From Streptomyces sp. NRRL B-24484 (GTDB taxonomy: Bacteria > Actinomycetota > Actinomycetes > Streptomycetales > Streptomycetaceae), in assembly GCF_000717715.1 (NCBI RefSeq), contig NZ_JOAI01000065.1, positions 1-57,134 on the forward strand: a DNA stretch of 57,134 nucleotides, read 5' to 3'. Positions 27,594-35,096 of the stretch are shown here, one piece after another. The notes beneath the pieces are model-generated. The model was not told where the DNA came from. It saw only the letters and a program-made list of their open reading frames with translations, and ran no database searches. The position numbers and the translations under genes are program-made. Within the stretch, counting starts at the first letter, position 1; each line of letters begins with the position of its first letter.

Positions 27594-28400
27594 TCAGGTG
27601 CGGCGGCCCCAGGCGGTGATCAGGCCGGGGGAGAGGTCGGCGGCCGTGCCGTCGGCGAGGGCACGCTCGGCGAGGACCAGCCGGTCGGGGGTGACCAGGC
27701 CGGTGGCCAGCACGGCGGAGCGGGAGCGCCGCCAGGTGTCCAGCCAGAACGCCGTGATCGGGCCGTCGGCCGTCAGCGGGGGCACCGTGATCTCCGCACC
27801 GACGTCCGTCAGGCCGAGCTCCGCCAGCAGCCGCGGGTACTGCGGGGTCCAGGTGACGTCGGTGCCGATGGTCTCCCGCAGCGCCCGCCACATGGCCCGC
27901 ATCGCCTGCCGGTACGGGGTGTCCGGCGGCGCGGACGAGGTGAGGTCCACCGCGTCGCCGAGCACGAGGTGCCCGCCGGGCGCCAGGAACCCGCACAGCC
28001 GGGCCGCCAGCCGCCGGTGCTCGGGGACGTGCATCAGCACGAACCGTGCGTGCACCAGGTCGAACCGGCCCGGCTCGAAGTCCGGGGCGGTGACGTCGGC
28101 GGCGAGGGTGCGCAGCGGCCCGCCGGTGTGCGGCTCCAGGAAGCGGACGTCCCGGTCGACCGCGAGCACCTCGGCGACGCCCACCTCCTCGGCCAGCCAG
28201 CGGGCGATCGTGCCGGTGCCCGCACCGATCTCCAGACAGCGGGTGCCGGGCCCCGCCCCGACGGCGAGCAGCCGGCGCCGGGTGGCGCCGTCGTACGCCA
28301 GCGAGCCCAGGTCGATCCGCTCGCCCTCGCCGGGCCGCCACGGCTCGAACAGCGTCTCGCCGTACCCGCCCCGTTCCGTCCTCGCCGGATCGACGCCCAT
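27594..28400 (-). CDS. Class I SAM-dependent methyltransferase
   Basis: 268 residues. GTRCLEIGAGTGTIARWLAE is motif I for SAM binding; VLAVDRDVRFLEP gives the acidic residue of strand 2, and FDLVHARFVLMHVPEHRRLA motif IV. The C-terminal half (TFWLDTWRRS-type helix) resembles small-molecule methyltransferases of the UbiE/BioC-like set. ATG follows GGGAGG. It is divergent from the TetR gene that begins 111 bases away, so TetR probably controls it. Confidence 0.88.
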   Translation of the reverse strand: MGVDPARTERGGYGETLFEPWRPGEGERIDLGSLAYDGATRRRLLAVGAGPGTRCLEIGAGTGTIARWLAEEVGVAEVLAVDRDVRFLEPHTGGPLRTLAADVTAPDFEPGRFDLVHARFVLMHVPEHRRLAARLCGFLAPGGHLVLGDAVDLTSSAPPDTPYRQAMRAMWRALRETIGTDVTWTPQYPRLLAELGLTDVGAEITVPPLTADGPITAFWLDTWRRSRSAVLATGLVTPDRLVLAERALADGTAADLSPGLITAWGRRT

Positions 28401-28511
28401 GGCGGCCTCCCGTCCTGCGGTGCCCGACCTTCCGAGCGTAGGTCCCGTGCGGCAGGTCCCGCCCGCGGGTGCGGCTGAGGGCGGGGCGATCACCCCTGGA
28501 ATACTGGGCGG

Positions 28512-29114
28512 GTGATCGAAACCCCACGCCTGGACGGCCCGAGGCTCACCGGACGCGGCGCGGCCCGCCGCACCGAGCTCTTCGAGGAGCTGACGGCCCT
28601 GCTGATCGCCGAGGGGTTCGCCCAGCTGACCCTGGACGACCTGGCCGCCCGGCTGCGCTGTTCCAAGCGCACCCTGTACGGCCTGGCCGGCAGCAAGGAG
28701 CAGCTCGTCCGGGCGGCCGTGGTGCACTTCTTCCGGCGCGCGACGGTGCGGGTGGAGGCGGCGCTCGCCGCCGAGACCGACCCGGCCCGCCGGCTCGCCG
28801 CCTACCTGCGGGCGGTGGCCGCGGAGCTCTCCCCGGTGTCCGCCCGCTTCTTCGACGACGTGGCGGCCTTCGAACCCGCCGCCGAGGTGTACGAGCGCAA
28901 CACCCGGGTCGCCGCCCGGCGGGTGCAGGAGCTCATCGACGAGGGGGTGGCCGATGGCGCCTTCCGCGAGGTCCACGTGGCGTTCGCCGCCGACGTGATC
29001 ACCTCCGTGATGGTGCGGATCCAGCAGCGGCAGGTGGCCGCCGCCACCGGGCTCGCCGACGCGGACGCCTACGCGCACCTCGCCGAGCTGCTGCTGCACG
29101 GCCTGGCCCGCTGA
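28512..29114 (+). CDS. TetR family transcriptional regulator
   Basis: 200 residues. The N-terminal helix-turn-helix is TLDDLAARLRCSKRTLYGLA, in a TetR three-helix domain starting at GRGAARRTELFEELTALLIA. The C-terminal effector domain is all helical. The GTG start is close to the divergent methyltransferase gene, and the shared 111-base region probably has the operator, though no clear palindrome was found. The following VOC gene may be in the same transcript (46-base gap). Confidence 0.88.
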   Translation: MIETPRLDGPRLTGRGAARRTELFEELTALLIAEGFAQLTLDDLAARLRCSKRTLYGLAGSKEQLVRAAVVHFFRRATVRVEAALAAETDPARRLAAYLRAVAAELSPVSARFFDDVAAFEPAAEVYERNTRVAARRVQELIDEGVADGAFREVHVAFAADVITSVMVRIQQRQVAAATGLADADAYAHLAELLLHGLAR

Positions 29115-29160
29115 CCCGGCGCGATCCCGGGGAGTGGGCCTAGCCTGGGAGGAGGAGGCG

Positions 29161-29547
29161 ATGGACATGCTTGCTGATGCGCCACTGTTCGCCGTCGTTC
29201 CGGCCGCCGACCTGGAACGGGCGAAGGCGTTCTACCGCGACACCCTGGGGCTCACGCTCGCCGAGGAGGCGGAGCACGAGGTCACCTTCGAGTGCGGCGG
29301 TACCCGGTTCGGGATGTACGAGACGCCCTACGGCGGCCAGGCCGGGCACACCCTGGCCAGCTGGAAGGTCGCCAGTCTCGACGCCGAGATGAAGGAGCTG
29401 CGCGACCGCGGCGTCACCTTCGAGGACTACGACCTGCCCGGCCTGAAGACGGTCGACGGCGTCGCGGAGGCCGAGGGGATGCGGGCCGCGTGGTTCAAGG
29501 ACAGCGAAGGGAACGTCCTCTGCGTGACCGAGCGGACCGAGGGCTGA
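29161..29547 (+). CDS. VOC family glyoxalase-like protein
   Basis: 128 residues, a single VOC module. It opens LFAVVPAADLERAKAFYRDT, then LGLTLAEEAEHEVTFECGGT, and closes AAWFKDSEGNVLCVTERTEG. Expected fold: two beta-alpha-beta-beta-beta units. The ATG follows GGAGGAGG. A bleomycin-resistance- or glyoxalase-like role is possible but no substrate is implied. It probably runs on from the TetR gene. Confidence 0.85.
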   Translation: MDMLADAPLFAVVPAADLERAKAFYRDTLGLTLAEEAEHEVTFECGGTRFGMYETPYGGQAGHTLASWKVASLDAEMKELRDRGVTFEDYDLPGLKTVDGVAEAEGMRAAWFKDSEGNVLCVTERTEG

Positions 29548-29920
29548 CGCCCGACGGGCCGCCGGACGGCCGGGGCGGGGGGGGGGGGGGGCCCCCCCCC
29601 CCCCCCCCCCCCCCGCGCCCCCCCGCGCGCCCGCTCAGGCCGTCCTCGTCCAGGTGCAGGAAGTCGCAGCCGTCCACGCGCTTGCCGTCGACGGTCGCCG
29701 TGAAGGCGAGCGCGTGCCCGCGGCCGTCCTCGCTCGCGAACTCCCGGACGTAGCGGAAGTCCTCGAAGACCTGCATCACGGCGCGCAGGATCGCCGCGGT
29801 GATCGCCTTGCCCGGGTACGGCTTGAAGGCGACCGGGCTGGTGAAGACGACGCCCTCGGCGAGCAGGGCCTCGATCGCCGCCGGGTCGCGGCGCTCCACC
29901 GCCTCGCGGAACGGGTGCAT
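29495..29920 (-). CDS. SnoaL-like protein with 3' end interrupted
   Basis: The first ~95 residues are a clear SnoaL/NTF2-like fold (MHPFREAVERRDPAAIEALL, then VFEDFRYVREFASEDGRGHA and CDFLHLDEDGL). The frame then enters the G15C23 homopolymer and reads GRGGGGGGGGPPPPPP into the antisense of the VOC gene, so the normal C-terminal strand and helix are missing. Either the gene was truncated or the sequence is misassembled here. Genes of this kind bind small ligands or act as cyclases/isomerases. Confidence 0.6.
   Translation of the reverse strand: MHPFREAVERRDPAAIEALLAEGVVFTSPVAFKPYPGKAITAAILRAVMQVFEDFRYVREFASEDGRGHALAFTATVDGKRVDGCDFLHLDEDGLSGRAGGRGGGGGGGGPPPPPPRPSGGPSGVSPRSARSRRGRSLRCP
29577..29614. 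repeat. G15-C23 homopolymer
   Basis: A run of fifteen G followed directly by twenty-three C, ending in a few GC dinucleotides. This is far longer than any homopolymer elsewhere in the window and interrupts a SnoaL-like gene. An assembly or sequencing artefact is likely. Confidence 0.9.
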
Positions 29921-29935
29921 CCGGCCACCTCCAGG

Positions 29936-29953
29936 TAATCAACTTTTTGAATA
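29936..29953. promoter_or_regulatory. Putative PadR operator in divergent promoter
   Basis: TAATCAACTTTTTGAATA, imperfect inverted repeat (TTGAAT versus TTGATT arms), is an AT-rich island between the SnoaL-like gene and the PadR gene. It is a good candidate for the PadR operator and the SnoaL promoter. Confidence 0.4.
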
Positions 29954-30027
29954 GGTGTGGAGGAGAGTAGGCCGCCGCCCGGGCCGCTGTCCAGAGGCGC
30001 CCGGACGGACGGCGCTACCCTGTCGGG

Positions 30028-30591
30028 ATGGCGTTGCGCAACGCGGTGATGGCCGCACTGCTGGAGGGCGAGGCGTCCGGGTACGACCTGGCCAAGGAGT
30101 TCGACGCCTCCGTCGCGAACTTCTGGATGGCCACCCCGCAGCAGCTCTACCGGGAGCTCGACCGGATGGAGGCCGAGGGGCTCGTCCGGGCCCGCGTCGT
30201 CGAACAGGAGCGACGCCCCAACAAGCGGCTCTTCTCGCTCACCGAGGCCGGCCGCCGGCAGCTGCACGAGTTCACCGCCGAGCCGCTGCGCCCCGGAGCG
30301 ATCCGCGACGAGCTGATGGTCAAGGTCCGGGCGGTCGACGCGGGCGACGCCGCCGCCGTGCGGGCGGCGATCGCCGAACGGATCGGCTGGGCCGAGGCGA
30401 AGATCGCCCGCTGGGAGCGGCTGCGGACGAGGCTCCTCGCCGGCCGCACCGAGGACGAGTTCCTCGCCGGCGCCGACCGGATCGGCCCCTACCTCACCCT
30501 GCTGCGCGGCCTCGCCTTCGAGGAGGAGAACATCCGCTGGGGCCGCCGCGCCCTGGCCGTGCTCGACCGGCGCGCGGCCGCCGTGCAGTGA
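30028..30591 (+). CDS. PadR family transcriptional regulator
   Basis: 187 residues. The winged helix is ALRNAVMAALLEGEASGYDL, then FWMATPQQLYRELDRMEAEG and a wing ending in RLFSLTEAGRRQLHEF. The C-terminal coiled helices mediate dimerisation. PadR proteins sense phenolic acids, drugs or other small molecules. The ATG lies 107 bases from the divergent SnoaL-like gene. The next gene overlaps by four bases, so the downstream SnoaL-like protein is made along with this one. Confidence 0.88.
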   Translation: MALRNAVMAALLEGEASGYDLAKEFDASVANFWMATPQQLYRELDRMEAEGLVRARVVEQERRPNKRLFSLTEAGRRQLHEFTAEPLRPGAIRDELMVKVRAVDAGDAAAVRAAIAERIGWAEAKIARWERLRTRLLAGRTEDEFLAGADRIGPYLTLLRGLAFEEENIRWGRRALAVLDRRAAAVQ

Positions 30592-31073
30592 CGGCCGGGC
30601 CGTCGCCGACCGCTCCCCGGCCCGGGCGGCCTGTCGTCGAGCCCGGCCCCGAACCGACGGTGCAGCACGGCGGGGTGGCCGACCGCGACGACTTCCTGCA
30701 GTGGGTCGGGACCGCGCTGTACGCGGCGGAGCACGCGCTGCACGACGGCGACGCCGGCTCGCGCAGGGCGCTGTGGTCCCGGCGGGAACCGGTGAGCGTC
30801 CTCGGCGCCCGGCGCAACGCCAACGGCCTCCGCGAGGTCGACGAGCTCTTCGCAGCCCCGGCGGCGGGCTTCTCCGACTGCACCGACCACCGCTTCGAGC
30901 TGCTCACCGCCGACGCGGTGGGCGACCTCGCCTGCACCGCGGGCCTCGAACACGTGTCGGCGTCCGTCGACGGGCTGCCGCGGACGTACGTGCTCCGCGT
31001 CACCCAGGTCCACCGACGCGAGGACGGCGCATGGCGGGTGGTGCACCGGCGCGGGGACACCGCGACCGGATGA
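30588..31073 (+). CDS. SnoaL-like / DUF4440-type protein
   Basis: 161 residues. After a Pro-rich leader of about 30 residues it has the NTF2-like fold seen in DUF4440 proteins: RDDFLQWVGTALYAAEHALH, an ARRNANGLREVDELFAAP helix and YVLRVTQVHRREDGAWRVVH at the end. The start GTG overlaps the PadR stop (GTGA). An alternative GTG (30675, VADRDDF) would drop the Pro-rich leader. Its function is unknown. Confidence 0.8.
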   Translation: MTAGPSPTAPRPGRPVVEPGPEPTVQHGGVADRDDFLQWVGTALYAAEHALHDGDAGSRRALWSRREPVSVLGARRNANGLREVDELFAAPAAGFSDCTDHRFELLTADAVGDLACTAGLEHVSASVDGLPRTYVLRVTQVHRREDGAWRVVHRRGDTATG

Positions 31074-31080
31074 CGGGGCG

Positions 31081-31662
31081 TCAGCCGGCCGCGCGGGCCG
31101 CCCGCAGGCCGCCGAGGAGTCCGGCGAGGTAGCGCCGGGCGGTGTCGGCACGGTCGGCCGGCGCGCCGCCGTGGACGTCGACGGCATGGGCGATCCCGCA
31201 CATGAGCGGGACGAGGTCGGCCGCGGCCAGATCGGGGCGCACGGCTCCGGCCTCGCGGGCCCGGTCGAGGAGCGCCGTGCCGGACGCCCGGAGCGAGCGC
31301 TTCAGTTCCGTGGTGCGCGGCAGCGTGTCCTCGCCCGCGGCGTTGACCGGGGCCAGCGAGGCGTCGGAGACCTGCGCCTCGACGGTGCGGAGCAGGAAGT
31401 CCTCGAAGGCGCGCCACGGGTCGGGGTCGGCCAGCGCCCGCTCGCCGTGCGCGGCCAGGGCCTCCAGGCACGGGGTGGCGACCGTCTCCAGCAGCGCCTC
31501 GGGCGTCGGGAAGTGCCGGTACACCGTGCCGACCCCGAGCCCGGCGCGGCGGGCGACATCGTTGAGCTGCAGCGGTTCGCCCCGGTCGACCAGCTCGCGG
31601 GCGACGGTGACGATCCGGTCCCAGTTGCGGGCCGCATCCTTGCGCAGGGGCGTCGTCGACAT
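31081..31662 (-). CDS. TetR family transcriptional regulator
   Basis: 193 residues. The helix-turn-helix is LQLNDVARRAGLGVGTVYRH followed by FPTPEALLETV. The C-terminal ligand domain has several helices without cysteines. The start is ATG. An exact CGGAT-N5-ATCCG palindrome lies 15 bases upstream of the start, and two more copies precede the SDR gene that lies upstream on the same strand, so it probably represses both itself and the SDR. Confidence 0.9.
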   Translation of the reverse strand: MSTTPLRKDAARNWDRIVTVARELVDRGEPLQLNDVARRAGLGVGTVYRHFPTPEALLETVATPCLEALAAHGERALADPDPWRAFEDFLLRTVEAQVSDASLAPVNAAGEDTLPRTTELKRSLRASGTALLDRAREAGAVRPDLAAADLVPLMCGIAHAVDVHGGAPADRADTARRYLAGLLGGLRAARAAG

Positions 31663-31676
31663 GGGGACATGCTAAT

Positions 31677-31691
31677 CGGATGGCCCATCCG
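31677..31691. promoter_or_regulatory. TetR operator upstream of tetR
   Basis: CGGATGGCCCATCCG, 15 bases, a CGGAT-N5-ATCCG palindrome. It lies 15 bases before the TetR start and matches the copies upstream of the SDR gene. Confidence 0.65.
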
Positions 31692-31804
31692 GATGTCCGC
31701 CGCCGGGGCCGCCCCGGGCGGTGCCGGGTGCCGGGTGTGGTGGCCGGTGCCCCGGCGGTGCCGTACGGCCAGTCAGGCGTCCTGCGGGCCGCGACCGGGC
31801 GGAC

Positions 31805-32695
31805 TCAGGAGGTGCTCAGGGGTGCATGCCGTTCGCTGAGCCGCCGTACGGCCTCGGCGGTGCGGGGGTCTGCCGCCGCGCGGGCGGGTGCCGCGGGCCG
31901 GGTGTCGGCGCCGATCAGGAGTCCGGTCCGACCCGCCAGGGCCTCGTCGGTCGCCGCGGTGATCGACGGCCGGGCTGCCGTGGCGGCCGGCCCCGAGGTC
32001 GAGCGCTCGAACCTGCGGCGCACCAGCGGCCAGAGCAGTCGCAGTGCCGGCGAGACGATCCGCGGGTCGGTCATCGTGCCGTCGGTCATGTCCGTCGCGG
32101 CTCCTCCGGGATCGGCGGCGAAGACCGACACCCCGGTGCCGTCCAGCCGGGCGGCCAGGTCGAGCGTGTAGGCGAGGTTGGCGAGCTTGGCGCGGCCGTA
32201 CCAGTGGAAGCCGTAGTAGCCGCCGGCCGGCTCGACGGTCTCGAACCCGCGCCTGGCGAGGGCGACCGCGCCCGAGGTGACGTTGACGATCCGGCTCGGT
32301 GCGGCGGCGGCCAGCGTCGGCAGCAGCAGCTCCGTCAGCAGGTAGGGCGAGAGGTGGTTGACGACGAAGGACGCCTCGACGCCGTCCAGGTCCGTCCGGG
32401 CGGGGAACATCGCCCCGACGTTGTTGACCAGCACGGTCAGCGGATCGCCGGAGGCCGCGTGGTCGTCGGCCAGCCGCCCGGCGAGGGCCCGCACCCCGTC
32501 GAGCGAGCCGAGGTCGGCGGGGAGGAACCGGCTGCGCCGCGCCGGCCCCGCCGCATCGATCCGTGCGACCGCGCGGGCGCCCCGCCCGGGGTCGCGGCCG
32601 ACCACGGTCACCGCGTACCCGGCGGCCGCCAGTCCCACGGCCGTCTCCAGGCCGATGCCGCCGGTGCCGGCCGTGACCACCGCTGTCTTCCGCAT
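31805..32695 (-). CDS. Short-chain dehydrogenase/reductase
   Basis: 296 residues of the SDR superfamily (retinol dehydrogenase/WW-oxidoreductase-like). VTAGTGGIGLETAVGLAAAG is the NAD(P) binding glycine motif, VLVNNVGAMFPAR the NNxG motif, and YGFHWYGRAKLANLAYTLDL holds the catalytic Tyr-x-x-x-Lys. VNHLSPYLLTELLLP is the active-site helix. The ATG follows GGGAGGAAC. Two CGGAT-N5-ATCCG operators lie upstream (32714-32767), so its expression is probably switched by the neighbouring TetR protein. Confidence 0.9.
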   Translation of the reverse strand: MRKTAVVTAGTGGIGLETAVGLAAAGYAVTVVGRDPGRGARAVARIDAAGPARRSRFLPADLGSLDGVRALAGRLADDHAASGDPLTVLVNNVGAMFPARTDLDGVEASFVVNHLSPYLLTELLLPTLAAAAPSRIVNVTSGAVALARRGFETVEPAGGYYGFHWYGRAKLANLAYTLDLAARLDGTGVSVFAADPGGAATDMTDGTMTDPRIVSPALRLLWPLVRRRFERSTSGPAATAARPSITAATDEALAGRTGLLIGADTRPAAPARAAADPRTAEAVRRLSERHAPLSTS

Positions 32696-32713
32696 GCGTT
32701 CCTCCCATAAATT

Positions 32714-32767
32714 CGGATAGGTAATCCGCTTAGTCGGCGACGCTAGCACATGTGGATGAACTATCCG
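32714..32767. promoter_or_regulatory. Two TetR operators upstream of the SDR gene
   Basis: CGGATAGGTAATCCG (32714-32728) and TGGATGAACTATCCG (32753-32767) are the same 15-base palindrome, CGGAT-N5-ATCCG, in the promoter region of the SDR gene. The second has one changed outer base. Confidence 0.65.
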
Positions 32768-32882
32768 TTTACTGGAGGCGTGCCCGCCGCGCGCGGGGCG
32801 GTGTGGTTCGATGACGGCGGCCGCGCCCGTGCGGCCGGGTCGCGGACACCGCCGACCCGACGGAGCGAGACGCGAGGACCGG

Positions 32883-33638
32883 GTGACCACGGCGAGCGAG
32901 ACCCTGCGGGCGACCCTGCGGCCCGAGGTCGCCCGGGCGGCGCGACAGGAGGACGGCGCGTGCCGGCACCTGCTGGTGTGGCGGGCCGGTCCGGGCTGGC
33001 GGATGGTCAGCAGCGCGGTGCTGGGCGGCGGGATCGGCGAGCGCGGCTGGGTGCTCAACGCCCAGGTGCGGCCCGGGTACGGGCGGCTCGACCCGGACCG
33101 CCACCTCGCGGAGCTGGCCGCGGGTCAGGGCCTGCGCGGGCCGGGCGTCGGCCTGATGACGGCGGCCGAGGTCGACGACTGCACCCGGGCCGAGGACGGC
33201 GGGGTGACCGCCGTGGTGACCACCGGGATCGGCATGCCCACCTGGGCGGCGGCACCCGGCGGGCCCGGGCCCGGTCCGCACGCCCCCGGCACCATCAACG
33301 TCCTGGCCGTGGTGCCGGCGCCGGTCGCCGACGCGGGGCTGGTCAACCTGCTGGCCACGGCCACCGAGGCGAAGGTGCAGGCCCTGCTGGACGCCGGGTA
33401 CGCGTGCACGGGGACGCCCTCCGACGCCGTCTGTGTGGCCGTCCGCACCCCCGTCGGCGGGAAGCCGGCCGACCCCTTCGGCGGCCCGCGGTCCGTCTGG
33501 GGCGCCCGGCTCGCCCGTGCCGTCCACCGGGCCGTCCGCGAGGGCGCCGAACTCGACCGCGCCCGCCGGGCCGCCGGCCCGACCGCCCCGCACCCGCGGC
33601 CCCGGCCGGAGTGCACCCGCGCCGACGTCCTGCGGTAG
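32883..33638 (+). CDS. cbiZ: Adenosylcobinamide amidohydrolase
   Basis: 251 residues of the CbiZ family, which removes the aminopropanol side chain of adenosylcobinamide so that it can be salvaged into cobalamin. Diagnostic stretches: VVTTGIGMPTWAA, GTINVLAVVPAPVADAGLVN and GYACTGTPSDAVCVAVRTP. The C-terminus is Pro/Arg-rich. Start: GTG at the first good position, though its leader is weak. No cobalamin riboswitch structure is recognisable before it, and no other cobalamin genes are adjacent. Confidence 0.9.
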   Translation: MTTASETLRATLRPEVARAARQEDGACRHLLVWRAGPGWRMVSSAVLGGGIGERGWVLNAQVRPGYGRLDPDRHLAELAAGQGLRGPGVGLMTAAEVDDCTRAEDGGVTAVVTTGIGMPTWAAAPGGPGPGPHAPGTINVLAVVPAPVADAGLVNLLATATEAKVQALLDAGYACTGTPSDAVCVAVRTPVGGKPADPFGGPRSVWGARLARAVHRAVREGAELDRARRAAGPTAPHPRPRPECTRADVLR

Positions 33639-33700
33639 GCGGCGGGCCGGCGGAGTCACGGGTTGATGACGGTTGAACGACTGCAGGGGAGAAAATAAAG

Positions 33701-33730
33701 ATAGGCGTACCTAACTAAGGATAGCCTTCC
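33701..33730. promoter_or_regulatory. Iron-box-like element
   Basis: ATAGGCGTACCTAACTAAGG followed by ATAGCCTTCC. Two overlapping half-palindromes, TAGG-N4-CCTA and AAGG-N4-CCTT, resemble DtxR/IdeR (DmdR) iron boxes. It ends three bases before the GTG of the CopD gene, so it would overlap its promoter. Sequence resemblance only. Confidence 0.45.
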
Positions 33731-33733
33731 CTC

Positions 33734-34906
33734 GTGAACAGTCTGCTCTTGGCCGCGAACACGGCCGGATACGCCGCGCCCCCGCTCTGGCGGGTCCTGA
33801 CCAAGACCGGCTACTTCATCGGCCTCGCCGGTGCCATCGGCACGGCCGTCACCTACGCCACCACCGTCCGCCCCGCCCTGCGGAGCGCCGCCGACGACGG
33901 GGACGCCGCGGCCCTGCGCACCAGATCGGCCCTCCACATCGCCTGCGCGGGCGTCGTCCTGTTGATCGCCGGCTACTTCCAGCTCGCCGGTCGGGTCGCC
34001 CGCTCCGGCAAGGGCATGCCCTTCGGGGATGCGCTCGCCCCCGGTCGGATCGGTGACTACCTCGGCGCCCCCGCCGCCAAGGGTGCCTGGATCGCCCAGG
34101 GCGCCGTCCACCTCGTGCAGAACGTCGTCCTGGCCGCCACGGCCGCAGCGATGATCGCCCTGTTCGCCCCTGCCGTCCGCCGCCATCTCGATCGCATCGC
34201 CCTCGCCGTGCTGCCGCTCTCCCTCGCCGTCACCCTGACCGCCGCAGTGCCGACCACCGCACCGGCGGATCTCGACCGCTGGTTCGACCTCGTCCTCGAC
34301 CAGATCCACATCGTCTCCGGCACCGTCTGGCTCGGCGGCCTCGCGCTGCTCGTCTCCCTCGCCGGCGCCCGAGGCCGCCTCGGCGACGGGGCGGGCCTGC
34401 TCTGGGCCGACATCTGGCGCCGCTTCAGTCTCGTCGCCATGACCTGCGTCGGTGCCGTCGCCCTCTCCGGACTGTGGCTCACCTGGAAGCACGTCGGCAC
34501 CGTCTCCCAGCTGTGGACCACCGGCTACGGCATCGCCCTGCTGGTCAAGGCCGCCCTCGTCCTCGGCCTGGTCGCCGCGGGCGCCGTGAACCAGTTCTGG
34601 CTCATGCCCCGCATCGCCCGCGCCCGCCGCGCCGACGCCGCCGCCCCGCTGCTCCACCTGACGCTGCGGCACTTCCCCGCGGTCGTCTGGGGCGAGGTCG
34701 TGCTCGGCGTCGGCGTTCTGGTGGTCCTGCCGTTCCTGGCCGGGTCCGCCCGCAGCGAGGCCGGTAGTGCCAAGGCCGTCTGCTCCGGCAGCGTCTTCGC
34801 GGCCGGAGCCGCCCTGGCCCTCGCGCTCGGCGTCTCCCTGTACGCCACCGCCAAGGCCTCCGACGCGCTGTCCCGCCGACCCTCGCCCGCCGCGGTCGCG
34901 GTCTGA
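33734..34906 (+). CDS. CopD family membrane protein
   Basis: 390 residues with about eight membrane helices. The CopD/YcnJ-type core is PLWRVLTKTGYFIGLAGAIG, the central IHIVSGTVWLGGLALLVSLA and LLTWKHVGTVSQLWTTGYGI (His and Trp features of CopD). These proteins are linked to copper or haem-copper handling at the cell membrane. The GTG lies only three bases after an iron-box-like element and has no ribosome binding site, so the message may be leaderless. The next feature is a strong terminator. Confidence 0.8.
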   Translation: MNSLLLAANTAGYAAPPLWRVLTKTGYFIGLAGAIGTAVTYATTVRPALRSAADDGDAAALRTRSALHIACAGVVLLIAGYFQLAGRVARSGKGMPFGDALAPGRIGDYLGAPAAKGAWIAQGAVHLVQNVVLAATAAAMIALFAPAVRRHLDRIALAVLPLSLAVTLTAAVPTTAPADLDRWFDLVLDQIHIVSGTVWLGGLALLVSLAGARGRLGDGAGLLWADIWRRFSLVAMTCVGAVALSGLWLTWKHVGTVSQLWTTGYGIALLVKAALVLGLVAAGAVNQFWLMPRIARARRADAAAPLLHLTLRHFPAVVWGEVVLGVGVLVVLPFLAGSARSEAGSAKAVCSGSVFAAGAALALALGVSLYATAKASDALSRRPSPAAVAV

Positions 34907-34976
34907 CCCGTCGTCCGCTGTCCGACCGTCCGTGGTCCGACCCGTTCACGGTCCGGCCGGCCGGGGGAGCGGGTGA

Positions 34977-35028
34977 CGGGCCCGCGTCGCCCACGGCCGG
35001 TGCAGGAGCCGTGGGCGACGCGGGCCCG
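34977..35028. terminator. Perfect 20-bp terminator hairpin
   Basis: CGGGCCCGCGTCGCCCACGG pairs base for base with its inverse across a 12-base loop. It lies between the convergent CopD and S1 protease genes and should stop both. Confidence 0.85.
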
Positions 35029-35096
35029 GTGGTGCGTCAGGTGGTCACGTCGGCGGTGCGGCCTGGTGCGGCCGGTGGGGCCGGGCGGTCGCCGGG

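Noticed and set aside
32768..32882. A cobalamin riboswitch expected before cbiZ.
   Set aside because: The 115-base leader is too short and lacks a recognisable B12-box.
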